Part shown: positions 33,421 to 45,379 of the stretch, piece by piece
How positions within the stretch are numbered: position 1 is the stretch's first letter
Layout of the letters: each line of letters starts with the position of its first letter
Origin: Dioscorea cayenensis subsp. rotundata
Lineage: Eukaryota > Streptophyta > Magnoliopsida > Dioscoreales > Dioscoreaceae
DNA length: 64,000 nucleotides
NCBI RefSeq assembly: GCF_009730915.1
Contig: NC_052478.1
Location: 15,917,808-15,981,807 of the forward strand
Direction: 5' to 3'
Notes under the pieces: model-generated
Database searches by the model: none
What the model was told of the DNA's origin: nothing
Seen by the model: the letters and a program-made list of their open reading frames with translations, nothing else
Position numbers and translations under genes: made by a program

Positions 33421-34535
33421 TTTGGAGTTATATGGTTTAGTAATTGGTACAATATTAAATTGCAATATTTATCAATTCAAAATAAATACCATAAAACTTT
33501 TTTTTTTTTACATATATGCTACTCTCAAATTTTGAAAATTTTTATATAACCAATATAATTTCTTCATACATGCATATAGCAATGAAAATTGATGAAATAA
33601 TTTTTTTATAAACATGTTACAGAGTTGGGTTATAAATGTTTGTTTAGTTATATTTACTTATAATTTCAATAGAGATATTTACAAGGAAAAAAATAAAGAT
33701 ATCTAATTTCATGATGAAATCTTTTATTCTACCTATAATGTTTGTGTTTTTAATAATTAAACAGATTTTAATCTCACCTCAAGGTAAAGACACAGTGAGC
33801 TAAGGTATTAGCTCTTCATTTATACTCAAAGACATGTGTGGTCAATATTTAAAAAAAAAATCTATTTTTTTTTTGGAAAAAATCTTTATAAGATTTATGG
33901 TAAAACAAAAGTAATTTTCAACTTTTTTTTTATAGGTATATATACATAAAACTAAAACAAATAGAGACAATTATTAGCAAGGGGTATATATACACACACT
34001 TATTAAAACATGAAATTACACATATATCCTCATAAAATTTCCTCTTTAATACATAGAAAAAAAAAATCAAGATTTTACATATATATTGAAGATATAAATT
34101 TATTCTATAATTAATTACAGTTCAAAATATAATAAACATAATATAAAAAAAAACATGTAAATTAAGGAGAGAGAGACATTAAATTATAAAAGAGACATTT
34201 CACCATAAGAATCACAAAATTTAAAAATACAAGCAAAAATAAATAAACAAACAAATAAATAAATAAATAAATAAAAGGCCCAAAGATATCAAATCAACTT
34301 GTAAATTTCAAACCAAATTTGGAAACGTGAATGGCAGTGACCGTAAATTCTTGAAACTCAGAGCCTCAAATAATAACAAAGCGTAAGAAAGGCAACGAGG
34401 CTGAAACCCACTCATTCTTTCCCTCCCGAATGCCCCAAAAACCCAAAACCCCCAAAACTCCAAATCGAGGAAGAAGATCAACGAGAGAGAGATAGAGATC
34501 GCCGGAGAAGCGATCCGAGGGAGGCCGTGGCGACG
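32382..34535. other. Gene-free AT-rich stretch
   Basis: It holds a TA-TG compound microsatellite at 33385-33420 and an AAAT/AAT run near 34240-34275. From about 34380 the composition becomes GC-richer, which is probably the promoter and 5' untranslated leader of the gene starting at 34536. Confidence 0.6.
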
Positions 34536-37500
34536 ATGGTGGCGGTGGAGGACCTTGCGCGTAAGCTCACACTATGGGACACTCGGAGGTTTCGGCCGAT
34601 CATGACGCACGACGACCTGGAACCGATCATGGAGACTGCTGGATTTGTTCCGATCCCAGCGTCGCTGACGCCGACCAACGGGAAGGTTATTTGGAGAGAG
34701 TATGTGTATCGTGGTGGCGTCGTCACAAGGCCGGCTGGGCGGCAGCAGGCGGCGATGGACACGGTTGTGCCGAGGCCGAGGCTGCCGTTTCCGAGGCTGG
34801 ATGGGCTTCATCTGTATGCGTACAAGGCGTTCTTCGTTGCGTTTGGTTTCTACGTCGGTGCCGATCGTGTTGCCGATTACTTCCACGTTAGGTGCGGCTT
34901 GCTTGGCGTCTTGCTCTTGCCCTTTTCTTTTTCGATCTTGCTAGGTTTACGTTTTTGTCCTCTTGGTTTGGGGTTTTTCCATGGAGGTGATTGGTCTTGG
35001 GATCGGTTTCGGAACCAGATCTCGAGATTCTCAATTCTTTGGTGATTTATTGAAAAAAAAAAATTCTTTCTTTTTTTTTTGGTAGTATCATTTTTGTGCT
35101 TTTTTTCCCTTTAATTTTGTTTTCCATTGATCGAATTAATCGCTTTTTTTTTCATATGTTTGAGTTTTTTCTTTGGTTTCTTGAAAGTGAGAGGTGGCTG
35201 ATGATTGTTTCATACTTTTCAAAGGGAGTAATAAATAAAAACTATATATATATATATAAATATAAAGATGTTATTTTTCGTTTTATTTATCTATTTTTTA
35301 AATGGTAATTAAGGATAAATGCTGGTTTGTTTTATGGATTGGAAGAGAAGGGAAACGGCTGAAATGAATCGCCTTTTTCCCCGCTATTTGAGGCGGGTTT
35401 TACATTATCTTTTTTATTTCAATGCTGTCATGTGTCAGGGAATGCCCTTGATTGTTGAATTAATTAATTTAGTGCCACTGCTTTTTACCATTTTTTTCCC
35501 TGATTGTTTCCGGTTTATTTTCTTAATTTACAGGCTGTTCTCAGCTTAAATGAGCTAGCTTGAAGTTGTAAATTTTCATTTAATTTGTTTGTTATTTGAG
35601 GAAATTGTATGTGAATTGTTTTTATTCTGCAAAATTTGATTTTGAGACTTATAATTCACATAGATTATATATATGTGTGTTTTCTAGAAATTGTTTAGGA
35701 CTTTGGGAGGGGAAATGGGACAAGTTATACTTTTGTTGTTACTCGGAAGTACACTTGCGTCGTCTGCTGGTGTTTGGAAAAGTCAGCCTCTAGTAGTTTT
35801 AAAAAAATTGTTTTTGTTGTCATTTATTAAAAGATTATTAATAATATTAGTAGTTCAGTTACCAATTTAGAGACTTGGATGATCATAGCTCTGACACCTG
35901 TGACTATAGAGGTGTTGTGGACTAGCCATTTCTGTTGACTTGTGAATTGGCTGGCATTTGGGAGACAGATGAAGCGTTTCTTGGACGTAGGACTACTGTA
36001 AGAATGGGCTAGAGTACCTTATGCTTTATATTTTATTAGTATTTAAGTCAAATCTAGTGAAGATGTATGCCTTCGGGTATAATCCAAGACAACTGGTCCT
36101 CAGTTTTCTTTATCACAGTTAAAGTCATATTATTTTCATAGTATATTCTTTAAGGATAAGCTGTGGACTTTGGGATTAGAAGAACTGGACTCTCTCTTAG
36201 AAAGGTGATGTTTTTAATACCAGAAGTGATGTCCAACCCTGGGGTGTTTAAAACAATAATTTATTTATTTGTTTTGAATTCTTTTGTGAATGACTAAGAT
36301 AGGAAGTATTTTTTCTTGTTGACAAAGTCCCTTCGTTCTATAAAACTTTTTCACATTCAATGTACTTGTAGAAGTGAACTAGAGAACCTACTGTCTCTTA
36401 CTGTTAGTTATGCTCCAAGGGAAATGGCCCTCCAATTGCTTAATTTACTTTTAGTGATATTTTCAGAAGTTATTTCAAGGACAAGATACAACTCTGCCCT
36501 GTGGAATTAAAACACTGGACTCTCTTAAACAGATGATTTGTTTACCACCACGACTGCCAAATTGGAACTAATGTCTCATCCAAATTGGAACTAATGTCTC
36601 ATTCAATGAAACTCCTCCCTTTCCATTCTTTCACATTTCTTTCATTGAGAAGTAAATATTTTCGCCATGAATGATGAAACCAGTGAAGAGACTAAGATCA
36701 CCCAAGAAATTTCAAGCGATTACTCTGGAAATGGCTTCAAGGAATTGAAGTGATGAGGGCTTTTACTGAATTTATTCACAGACTTTAATTCGACGGATTG
36801 CGCTATGTAGGATGTGTATAGGTTGTCCTAATTTGATATCTATTATTTTAGAAAGGACAAAGATGGACGTTAATTTTTCCATTTGCCTTCTGTTTTGTGG
36901 CTTGACCAATAATCTCATATTCCACTTTGAAGCTGAAAGTGTGGTCTTAGCTATCTTTGCAATTAGCCATTGCAGAATTGTTATTACTGATCACCATGTT
37001 TGCAGTAGATTCACATAAAGGTTGTCTCAAGTTAGATCTGGTTGGTTGTGTTCTCTTGAAAACCCTTGTTTTGTATCTGTTGAACCCTTTTGAGAATCAG
37101 ATCAGATAGACTGATTTCATGGGCATTGTGTGACAATGTATGATATAATTGGCCATCTCAGAAATTCAGTTTTGTGGTATTGGGCATGTGGAGTGGAGTA
37201 TACATTTTCGGATTTGATCTCCATACAGTTTATTGGGTTCTCAATTCTGCCTATGCCCTCAATTCTGTATATCTCTCATCAGAACTTATAATTTTAATTG
37301 GTTGCTTATCTGCACAAACACATACACAAACATATACTATAATTTTCAATTAATGGCATGCCACAGAATGAGAAGGGGACTGTTTCTCATTATACATCAA
37401 AATGTAACCTAGTGCACAAATATTGTTGGCTTGAGGATGGGTTAAGTACTTCAATGTTTCAAAGCATGACTCTTGCACCTAGAGAGGGTATTTCCTTAGT

Positions 37501-37933
37501 TTGAACTTAGATGCTTGTGTCACAAGCAAGCTAACTTGTGAATGTTTTAACCATTTCATTTATTACTTGGTTGTAATGTTTTAACCATTTCATTTATTAC
37601 TTGGTTGTAACTTGGTGTGATTTATTTTACTCCAGGGCCATGTCACTCAGTCGGGCTAATGATCGGGCATTTGATAGAGACTATCGTCCAATGAAAGATT
37701 CAGAGATGGATGATGAAGGGATCATTTTATACCGAGAAAGCACCCGGGACCAAACCGCTGAGTCATTATCCAGCTATGACATCAACAATACCAGTGATAC
37801 TGATTATGAGAATTGCAACAATGGCAACTCTGATGGCAACAAGCATAATGAAAGCATCATTAGCGACAAAAACTCGACCAACTCAATTTCCATAGTCCAA
37901 TTGAAAGAAATCCTCCCTCAGAAATATGGCTAG
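34536..37933 (+). CDS. Conserved plant protein of unknown function, two exons
   Basis: Exon 1 34536-34891 and exon 2 37637-1 (37636) to 37933, joined in frame across a 2.7 kb intron (AG|GTGCGG ... CTCCAG), give 217 residues. The start ATG at 34536 opens MVAVEDLARKLTLWDTRRFR, followed by PIMTHDDLEPIM. A Pro/Arg segment leads to LPFPRLDGLHLYAYKAFFVA and a FHVRAMSLS junction. The C-terminal third is acidic and Asn/Ser-rich (SDTDYENCNN), ending LPQKYG. The N-terminal two thirds look like a conserved single-domain plant family that I cannot name with confidence. No signal peptide, membrane span or catalytic motif is evident. Exon 1 is GC-rich. Confidence 0.8.
37541..37608. repeat. 34 bp perfect tandem duplication before a splice acceptor
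   Basis: The unit beginning AATGTTTTAACCATTTC occurs twice back to back (37541-37574, 37575-37608), ending 27 bases before the exon 2 acceptor. Confidence 0.9.
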
Positions 37934-38343
37934 CTGTTGATGATGAAGCTTAGATCGAGGGCAGCATTGTCACCATCAAGGAACAAACAGACACTGCTAC
38001 TCAGCAATCACCCCCTGAAATTTTGATGTTAAACCATGATTGATTTTTTCATTTTTTTTTTTTTTGTTTTTTGTTTTTCTAGGAAGCTATTTTTCTGTTC
38101 TCATTATACAGAAAATCAATAGGACCAACCTAAAGGGATTTGTGAATATGCTTGTTTCTGAGTTAAATGACATTACTATCTTTCCTTGCCATTTATTCTA
38201 TGAATATGCATTCAGTTATTCTATGAATATGCATTTGCTATGGCCATGGGCAGGGAAGCTGACGCCACTGTGCATCTCTGTTACATTCCAGTTTTCTCTC
38301 TTCTTGAGCTGATACTTGTTTTGTGTGTCTATTTTTTTTATAG

Positions 38344-38425
38344 ATCCCTGAAGTTCAGATACAAAGTACAAGCTTTGAATGAAGAGCCAAGTGACAGAAT
38401 AAGGACAAGAGGAGGACCCATTAAG
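38344..38425 (+). other. Exon-like island between two genes
   Basis: 82 bp bounded by a pyrimidine-rich tract plus TATAG and by AAG|GTATG. It would read SLKFRYKVQALNEEPSDRIR onward in one frame. It lies downstream of the stop of the 34.5 kb gene and upstream of the HMA gene. It could be a 3' or 5' untranslated exon, or an alternative coding exon, of either neighbour. Confidence 0.35.
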
Positions 38426-38910
38426 GTATGTCTTTCTCATGCTTATGCTCATTAGAAGAATACCAAACTTGCATCTTGGTCTATTTGTTTCATGTTTCAC
38501 CTCTCTTCTTTTCCTTTATCTCCTTTCCCTTTCCCTTTCTTTTATATAACCAGCTTGCTACCAGAATTCCAATCCCCTCCCAAAGATCCCAAAAGCTCTC
38601 TTGGACCCGTCAACCGGTGCTTCCTTTCCTCAGGGATATGGCCTTGAACTGTGAGCTCTATACCACCTCATCATCAACACCAACACTCTTCCTTGTATCT
38701 TGTTATCACTTCCTTTATGAAAGCAAGCAAAAGAAGATCATGCCCTCATTCTATTCCATACATCATAGACCCACTTTGTTTTTTTCTCTCTCTCTCTCTA
38801 TATGTCATCCTTTCTCTTCTTTTTTGCCATTTGCTTCCTCTGCTTTTATATATACTTGCTGTATACCTTCTCATTCATTCTCTTCCAAGTCCTATGCTTT
38901 CTTCTTCTCC

Positions 38911-39336
38911 ATGGAGGTATGCATTCATTTCTGTTATTTTAATATATAATGTTCATGAAGTTTTATCATCAAAACTTAATATTTCATGCAGAGTGTTGAG
39001 CTGAGGGTTGAAATGGTGGCAATACATGAGAAAAGACTAAGAAAATGCTTGTCCAAAATAAGAGGTATGAGTTTTAAAGTTCTTTTTATCTTTATTATTA
39101 CCAAGTTTTTCTTCATTGAGTTCTTATGGTGTTGTTAAATATTATTAGGAATTGAGAAGGTTGAAGTGGAGGCTAGCATTCAAAAGGTGGTGGTCACTGG
39201 ATATGCACACAAGAGCAAGATCTTAAAGGCATTGAGAAGGGTTGGACTTAGAGCTGAGTTTTGGTCTGCCCAAAATGAGATCCTCCATGCTTATGCCAGT
39301 GGAAGTTTCAGAATCAATAACTTCAGCTTCTTTTGA
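38911..39336 (+). CDS. Small HMA-domain protein (heavy-metal-associated-like)
   Basis: Three exons, 38911-38916, 38992-39064 and 39149-39336, give 88 residues. Exon 1 codes only Met-Glu. The protein is one HMA ferredoxin-like fold: a first strand SVELRVEMVAIHEKRLRKCL, a loop IRGIEKVEVEASIQKVVVTG and a second helix HKSKILKALRRVGLRAEFW. The metal-binding CxxC normally between strand 1 and helix 1 is absent (IHEKR there), so metal binding is doubtful. There is no C-terminal CaaX box; it ends NNFSFF. In plants, HMA proteins without CxxC are common and may act in protein interaction. It probably has its own promoter in the CT-rich region at 38780-38900. Confidence 0.85.
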
Positions 39337-39760
39337 CTAAATAAAACATCAACCAAAAAAAAAAAAATCTCCTATATATTGTTTTTATATGTTTGTTTCT
39401 TTGTTCTTTTGTTCCTTTTTCTTTTATGTGTTTAACTGTTTTTCTTTGTGTTTAAGAACAAGCATAAACCTGTAAGTGAATATGGAAGTCTTTTTCTTTT
39501 ATTTTTGTGAGTGGGTTATTGTGAAAAATCAATTAAAATCAAAAGAAATCGGGCTTGGCCAATGAGAATGTGCCACGTTAATGGGTATATGTATCTAGTG
39601 TTGCTGTCCGACTGAATACAGCGGATTAGAAGTGGAACTCGATTCTGAGAGTTTTAAGACCAAGAACGACGCGAGAGAATCAGCAGCGGGAGTTGCTTTG
39701 AGCCGTTTGTCGCCCGTGAGAGCTGATCACGAGCAGAAGGAACGGTTGAGATCGAGAGAG

Positions 39761-42700
39761 ATGCATCTCAGTGAGAACGAAGGGATCGATGGGAAGCGCT
39801 TCGTGGTGACGGGAGGGCTAGGGTTTGTGGGTTCTTCTCTGTGCCTCGAGCTCGTCCGGCGCGGCGCCGGCGAGGTTCGCTCTTTGGATCCCCGAATCTC
39901 TTCGCCTTGGTCCTCTGATCTCCTCAGTAGTGGCGTCGTTTGCATCCAAGGTCTCTCGATCTTTCCTCTTCTTTAGCCTAGTCTTGAGTTTTCCTCTTTT
40001 TGGGGGTGAAATCCATTCGGTTTTCACCGGTTGTAAGTATGGATTTTCTGTTTGATTGCATTGGATTTGTTTGGTAAATCAATTGGAAGATGAGAAATTT
40101 TGAATTTTTTTTTTTTTGGGAGCAATTTAGTATGATTGTGGCGTAAAAGTGGATGATTTTGGTGGTGTGGTTAATTTAAACTATTTTTTCTTCATGTTTG
40201 AGTAGTGATCTCAGGAAAAAAGGATGGTTTTTTTTTCCGTGGTGTAGAAAAATTTCATTTATACTTTGGAGACCAATTTTAGAGTGTAATGGATTTCACA
40301 TCATGTGAGATGTCGGCCATGATTGTTACTAAAGATGGATAGATCCTCATTATTTGAAATGCTGCAGGGGATGTGACCAAGAAGAAGGATGTTGAGAAAG
40401 CTTTGCGAGGTGTGGATTGTGTTTTTCATCTTGCTTCCTATGGCATGTCAGGGAAGGAGATGCTCCAATCCGGCCGTGTTGATGAAGTTAACATTAATGG
40501 AACATGCAACATATTGGAAGTCTGCCATGAGTTTGGAGTCAGAAGACTTGTGTATGTGAGTACATACAATGTGGTATTTGGGGGAAAAGAGATTGTTAAT
40601 GGGAATGAATCACTGAAGTATTTTCCGATTGATGACCACGTTGATGCATATGGGCGCAGCAAATCAATTGCAGAACAACTGGTTCTTAAGAATAATGGCC
40701 GCCCCTCGAAGTAAGCAGCCTTGCCATCTTAATTCTGAAGTATCAACCCGCACATTCTTATTTCTTTCAGGTTTTTTGGGTCTTTATTTTTTGTTGCATC
40801 AAAAAGAGAAATAGAATTAACTCATTATGCAAACGATTTGCCATTCAGAAGTCATCTGTAATTTGTTTTTCTTTTTATGATTGGTTCCATTTCTTTTAGG
40901 AAGTTCTTTATCAATAATAGAAAGATGCCTAATATTTCTAATTACTACAGAACATGACATGATTCTTTTGTTGTTGCTTTCTTTAAGGAAAAATAACGAT
41001 GCTCATCTGTATACTTGTGCGATACGCCCAGCTGCTATTTATGGACCAGGAGAAGAGAGGCATCTCCCAAGAATACTCTCTCTTGCCAAGATGGGTCTGG
41101 TATTCTTCAAAGTTGGTGACCCAAGTGTGAAGACAGATTGGGTCCATGTAGACAACCTAGTGCTTGCTCTTATCTTAGCAAGTATGGGGCTTTTAGATGA
41201 TATACCTGGTAGAGAAGGACATCCTGTTGCAGCTGGGCAACCATATTTCATATGTGATGGTACGATTACAATTGATATTTATCTCTGTTATCAATTAAAA
41301 TACTTTTTTCTAGATTGTGTGCACCTCTTTCTCTCTTATTTGTTTCATTTGCATGTAAATTTTATAACTAATGCAGTCTGCTTAAAACTTTAATTTTAGA
41401 TAAAGTTTCGAAACATGCTTTAGATTGCTTTGCCTTGATGTTAGAAAAGGATAGTATACCTTTTGGTCTGCTTGTTCTATTCAAGGTTTGCATCCCGTCT
41501 GGTCCAAAAACTTTGTGGACCATCAAAAACAGTGAAACAAAGCATCTTTATTTAGGTAGCTTTGATACAGAAAATGTTTTTCGGTCAATCACAGAAACTA
41601 TAATAACATATAAGTAATTGGAGATGATCATTCACTAAAACCCTTGGGGTTTCCTGCAAGCATGTTATCACTATAAATAGAGGTTCTCCTTGTTTAACTG
41701 GCAACTATTTCTATTATGCATATTATTGGAGTTAGCAGCCTGTTAATATGTTAAATTTTTATTTTATTTTATTTTATCAAAAAAATTTAGTTAAGGGAGG
41801 AAGATTTAAGGATGATGAAACTGATACAATTGTAGAAAATTTTTTACCGTGAGTACTAATTACCAACAAATATTGAAATGACACTCCATTACGAATGAGC
41901 TCATGTATCTTATATTTTGTGAGTTCTCTTTCTTACCAAATAAATTCTTTAGCCTGAACTTTGCAAAAGAAGACTATGAACCTAAATGTATATTTCATAT
42001 GAACAGTATTCTCTTATGCCCTTGAAATATTAAATTCACTTGTTTGGCCCAAAGGGGAGAAAACATCATAATTACATAAAGCTTCCTGTCATCTATCTTG
42101 CATTGCATCAGCTTTTGCTCCCTATCATGTTCTATACTAATTTCTCAAATTACAGCAATGTGTTATCTGTATACTCATTTGCTGAAAAGGTACGGATTCT
42201 TTTGCTTGCAGGAGCTCCTGTCAATAGTTTTGAATCCATTGTTAGCCCTATTCTGCAGAGCTTAGGATACAAGGTGCCAAAGATAACAATTGACGTAAAA
42301 CACGCATTGTTTATGTCCAGAATTTTCTTGGTCATATATACTATGTTGTATCCATGGCTTAATCGCTGGTGGCTTCCCCAGCCTCTTCTTCTTCCTGCTG
42401 AAGTTTACAAGGTTAGTTTACTCATGCCATCATCTTACATTCAAACTTTGTTCAACAGTCAGTCCACTTTTACACTCAAGGGCAAATAAATTAACTTTCA
42501 CCGGGTTGAACTTTATATGTTTATTACACATCAACCCTCATGTCATATGATACACTTCTGAGTAATCCAGTTGTAATTATATCAATTATATTTCTGTTAA
42601 GTTCTTAATCTTAATAGGCTCTTTGTGCAGATTGGTGTGACACATTACTTCTCCATTCTAAAAGCGAGGGAGGAACTTGGCTTTGTACCTATGGTGAGTC

Positions 42701-43065
42701 CTCGAGATGGTCTGGCTGCAACGATTGCATACTGGCAAGAGAGAAAGAGGAGGGAGTTAGATGGGCCAACCATCTTCGCATGGCTGTTTGTGATCATTGG
42801 AATGTCTGCTGTGTTCTGTGCAGCTTATTTGCCCCCTATTGGACCATTGAAGTGGGTACACGCCCTCAATCTTTTTGTGTTCCGTTCCTATTCAGTTATC
42901 AGATTCGTCTTCCTTGTGTCGGTAGTCTTTCATTTCGGAGAGGGTGCGTATGCATGGTATCTATCAAGAAGAGTTGATCCGAAAAACTCGAAAGGGTGGT
43001 TTTGGCAGACTTTTGCCCTAGGAATCTTCTCTCTCAGGTATCTCCTCAAAAGGGCTAGAGATTGA
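39761..43065 (+). CDS. SDR-family 3-beta-hydroxysteroid dehydrogenase/isomerase-like protein (SDR42E-like)
   Basis: NAD(P)-dependent oxidoreductase of the extended SDR type, likely acting on a sterol or steroid in a membrane. Exons 39761-39950, 40368-40710, 40988-41259, 42212-42411 and 42631-43065 all keep frame: 479 residues. FVVTGGLGFVGSSLCLELV is the nucleotide-binding GGxGFVG motif. GDVTKKKDV and FHLASYG follow. VYVSTYNVVFGG and YGRSK hold the catalytic Ser/Tyr/Lys set. RPAAIYGPGEERHLPRIL is the 3-beta-HSD signature region. The C-terminal part after WQERKRRE has hydrophobic segments (FAWLFVIIGMSAVFCAAYL; RFVFLVSVVFHFG) that should anchor it in the ER membrane. The start at 39761 is chosen because it precedes the Rossmann strand by a normal distance; an open frame without ATG extends upstream. 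Confidence 0.92.
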
Positions 43066-43724
43066 GATGAGCTTGCTGCTAAACTGGTAACTCTTGTGTT
43101 CTTATGTGTACCTTTTGTATTTGGTGGGTGAGAATAATATTATACTATTTACCATCATAAGTGCAATGACATTTGAAAAATGAGCTTAGTCTCATCATCT
43201 GAAAGTGGTGTTACAATGAATGATTTGCTCTTTATCTGCCATGAGTCACCTCCCTGAAATCTTCAGGTTTTCATAGTTACTGCAAAAATCTGTCTAATTA
43301 GATTTATAACTCATGGTTAATCATTTGTTTGGTTTAACTGAAAGTGTGAAATATTTATTCTTAAATAAAGAGTTAAAAAATAAAGGGAAAAGAAGAAAGA
43401 AACAGTTTTATGATATGAAGGCTTCACAATATATGTTCTATGTGTTATGTTCTATGGATGGTAGATAAATTGTTGGATTTTTACTCTTAAACAAAGAGAG
43501 TAGTTGAAGTAAAATAACAACCTTTTGTTTTATTGGCATATAAATGTTGACTCTTAAATCAAGAAAGAAGTAAAATGGAAAAAGAATAAACAATGAGGGA
43601 ATTTTTGAAAAAGAATTCTAAGTACATGACAAACATTTCAGGGAATTATATAATTGTAAATGAGTCAAGGAATTTTCTGTGAATCATCTAAAATTCTCAA
43701 AGAGGTAAATTTGAAACATCCCTT
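43066..43724. other. 3' flank, no gene
   Basis: Probably the dehydrogenase 3' untranslated region, then AT-rich sequence with no recognised feature. Confidence 0.5.
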
Positions 43725-43740
43725 TTGTTTTTCCATGTTC

Positions 43741-44921
43741 TTTTTTTTTTTTAAAATTTATTTTTAAACTAAAATAGCAATGGCATTAAGACTAAACTAA
43801 AGTTAGATCATGAACATAGTTTGATAGGAACTGAAGAGCCTCCCTTCCAATTAGGACTAGCATAGGACCTTGCCATTCTTGCCAAGCAATGAGAAGCAAC
43901 GTTGGCTTGTTTTTTAACAAACACAATTGAAGCACTAGTAAGTTGACAAAGAAGAACTTTGCAGGCAAAGTCTTCAATAAGCAAACCAAATTCATTGACA
44001 TTTGTAGTGGGATTCTGGAGAGCGTTCACAACATCTTTAGCATCCAATTCAAAAATTAACACCGAGAGAGTCCAAGAAGAATAGATAGTTTAACAACTTA
44101 CCTTAAACCAATAGCTCCAGCTTCTTTGGAGCAAAAAATCCAAGGCATAGTACTGGTAGCATAGACCACAACACTACCATTAGCATCCCTAATAATCATT
44201 CCAAAACCTGTGATTTTGGAATTAGTATAACACGCAACATCCATATTACACTTTACAAAATCAGTGGAGGTGTTGTCCACATCAAATCTTTATTCTTCAC
44301 AGTAATCTTTAGTTGTAAACACTTATATTATTACTATTTCATAGCTTTGAATTTCTTTCCCGCCAAATATATGAGAATTATACGCACCTTCCTCCTAAGG
44401 CCTTGATCTTTACTGTTTAGAATGGTAAACAACCAATCCTTTAAATCTTCTCTGCCATCAACAGGAACATCTATGCCCTCTCTAGACCAACAACATCTAA
44501 CAAAGCTACAGTTCAAGAATACATGATTAGTAATCTGTCTTGTCTATCTTCGCTGCACCGAAGAGACTTCAAGAATCTTAACATCTCATTTACATAAGTT
44601 ATCTTTTGTTGGAAGGCAATTTTTACAGGCTCTCCAACCGTAGGTAGACCTTGTGCTTTGAGGATACTAAAAAAACCATAATTTGCTCCAATCTCCATCA
44701 ATCTGAAACTGCTGCAAAGAACAAAAGATGATCGATAGCCACACGGTATCCTAACTTAACCGTATACAGCCCATTTTTACAATGATGCCAAACATATTGA
44801 TCTTGATCTCCCATCCTACTCAAAGCTATGTCACAAATAGCTTTTGCATCTGTCCCCAAACATCTCATTAATGAGCTCCACATCCAGGAATAAACAAATC
44901 TTGTCCAACCAAATTCTCTAG
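43741..44921 (-). mobile_element. Short 5'-truncated LINE fragment
   Basis: Poly(A) tail on the minus strand (T run 43741-43752). It is flanked by TTGTTTTTCCATGTTC at 43725-43740 and TTGTTTTTACATGTTC at 44922-44937, a 16 bp duplication with one mismatch. Minus-strand coding: VWHHCKNGLYTVKLGYRVA (the zf-RVT side), NCSFVRCCW, then an RNase H-like part with CNMDVACYTNSKITGFGMII and LIFELDAKDVVNALQNP. Stops and frameshifts throughout. It represents only the last ~1.2 kb of a plant LINE with a C-terminal RNase H domain, a different lineage from the LINE at 25.6 kb. Confidence 0.9.
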
Positions 44922-44937
44922 TTGTTTTTACATGTTC

Positions 44938-45379
44938 GTTAGTTGTTGCAAATTACAAGAAAACAGAAATAATTTAGATGATTTGCAGATAAACCGGTGT
45001 CATTTTTCCTTGTTGAATGCCAGAATAAAATCCAGAAACACAAGGGAAAACCAACGCATTCTGATGATATCTCTAATACATCGAACATCAGCATACAATA
45101 TCTTCCAGAAATAACGACACATTACACTGATAACTAATACAAGCTCGACATCAGCATACACCACCTCACCAACATAACATCCTCACAATCTAAAGGAAAA
45201 GAAAAAAGACCAAATGAAAAACTACATGCTTCTACCTCTAATCTCACACATGATGATGGTACAACACTGGTGTGCTTCGATACATCAGTAGATGGGGATG
45301 GTCAGAAACTCAAACTTGTCCCAAATGCGCTTCAGAGCTAAGCTACATCTAGTTTTACAGAGGGATGACTAAATGGTTA
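44938..45379. other. 3' flank of the AHL gene
   Basis: No coding signal. It probably contains the AHL 3' untranslated region on the minus strand. Confidence 0.5.

Noticed and set aside
38428..39004. Two long plus-strand frames of 117 and 173 codons
   Set aside because: Low-complexity Ser/Phe/Leu from CT-rich leader DNA overlapping HMA exon 1; no protein-like conservation.
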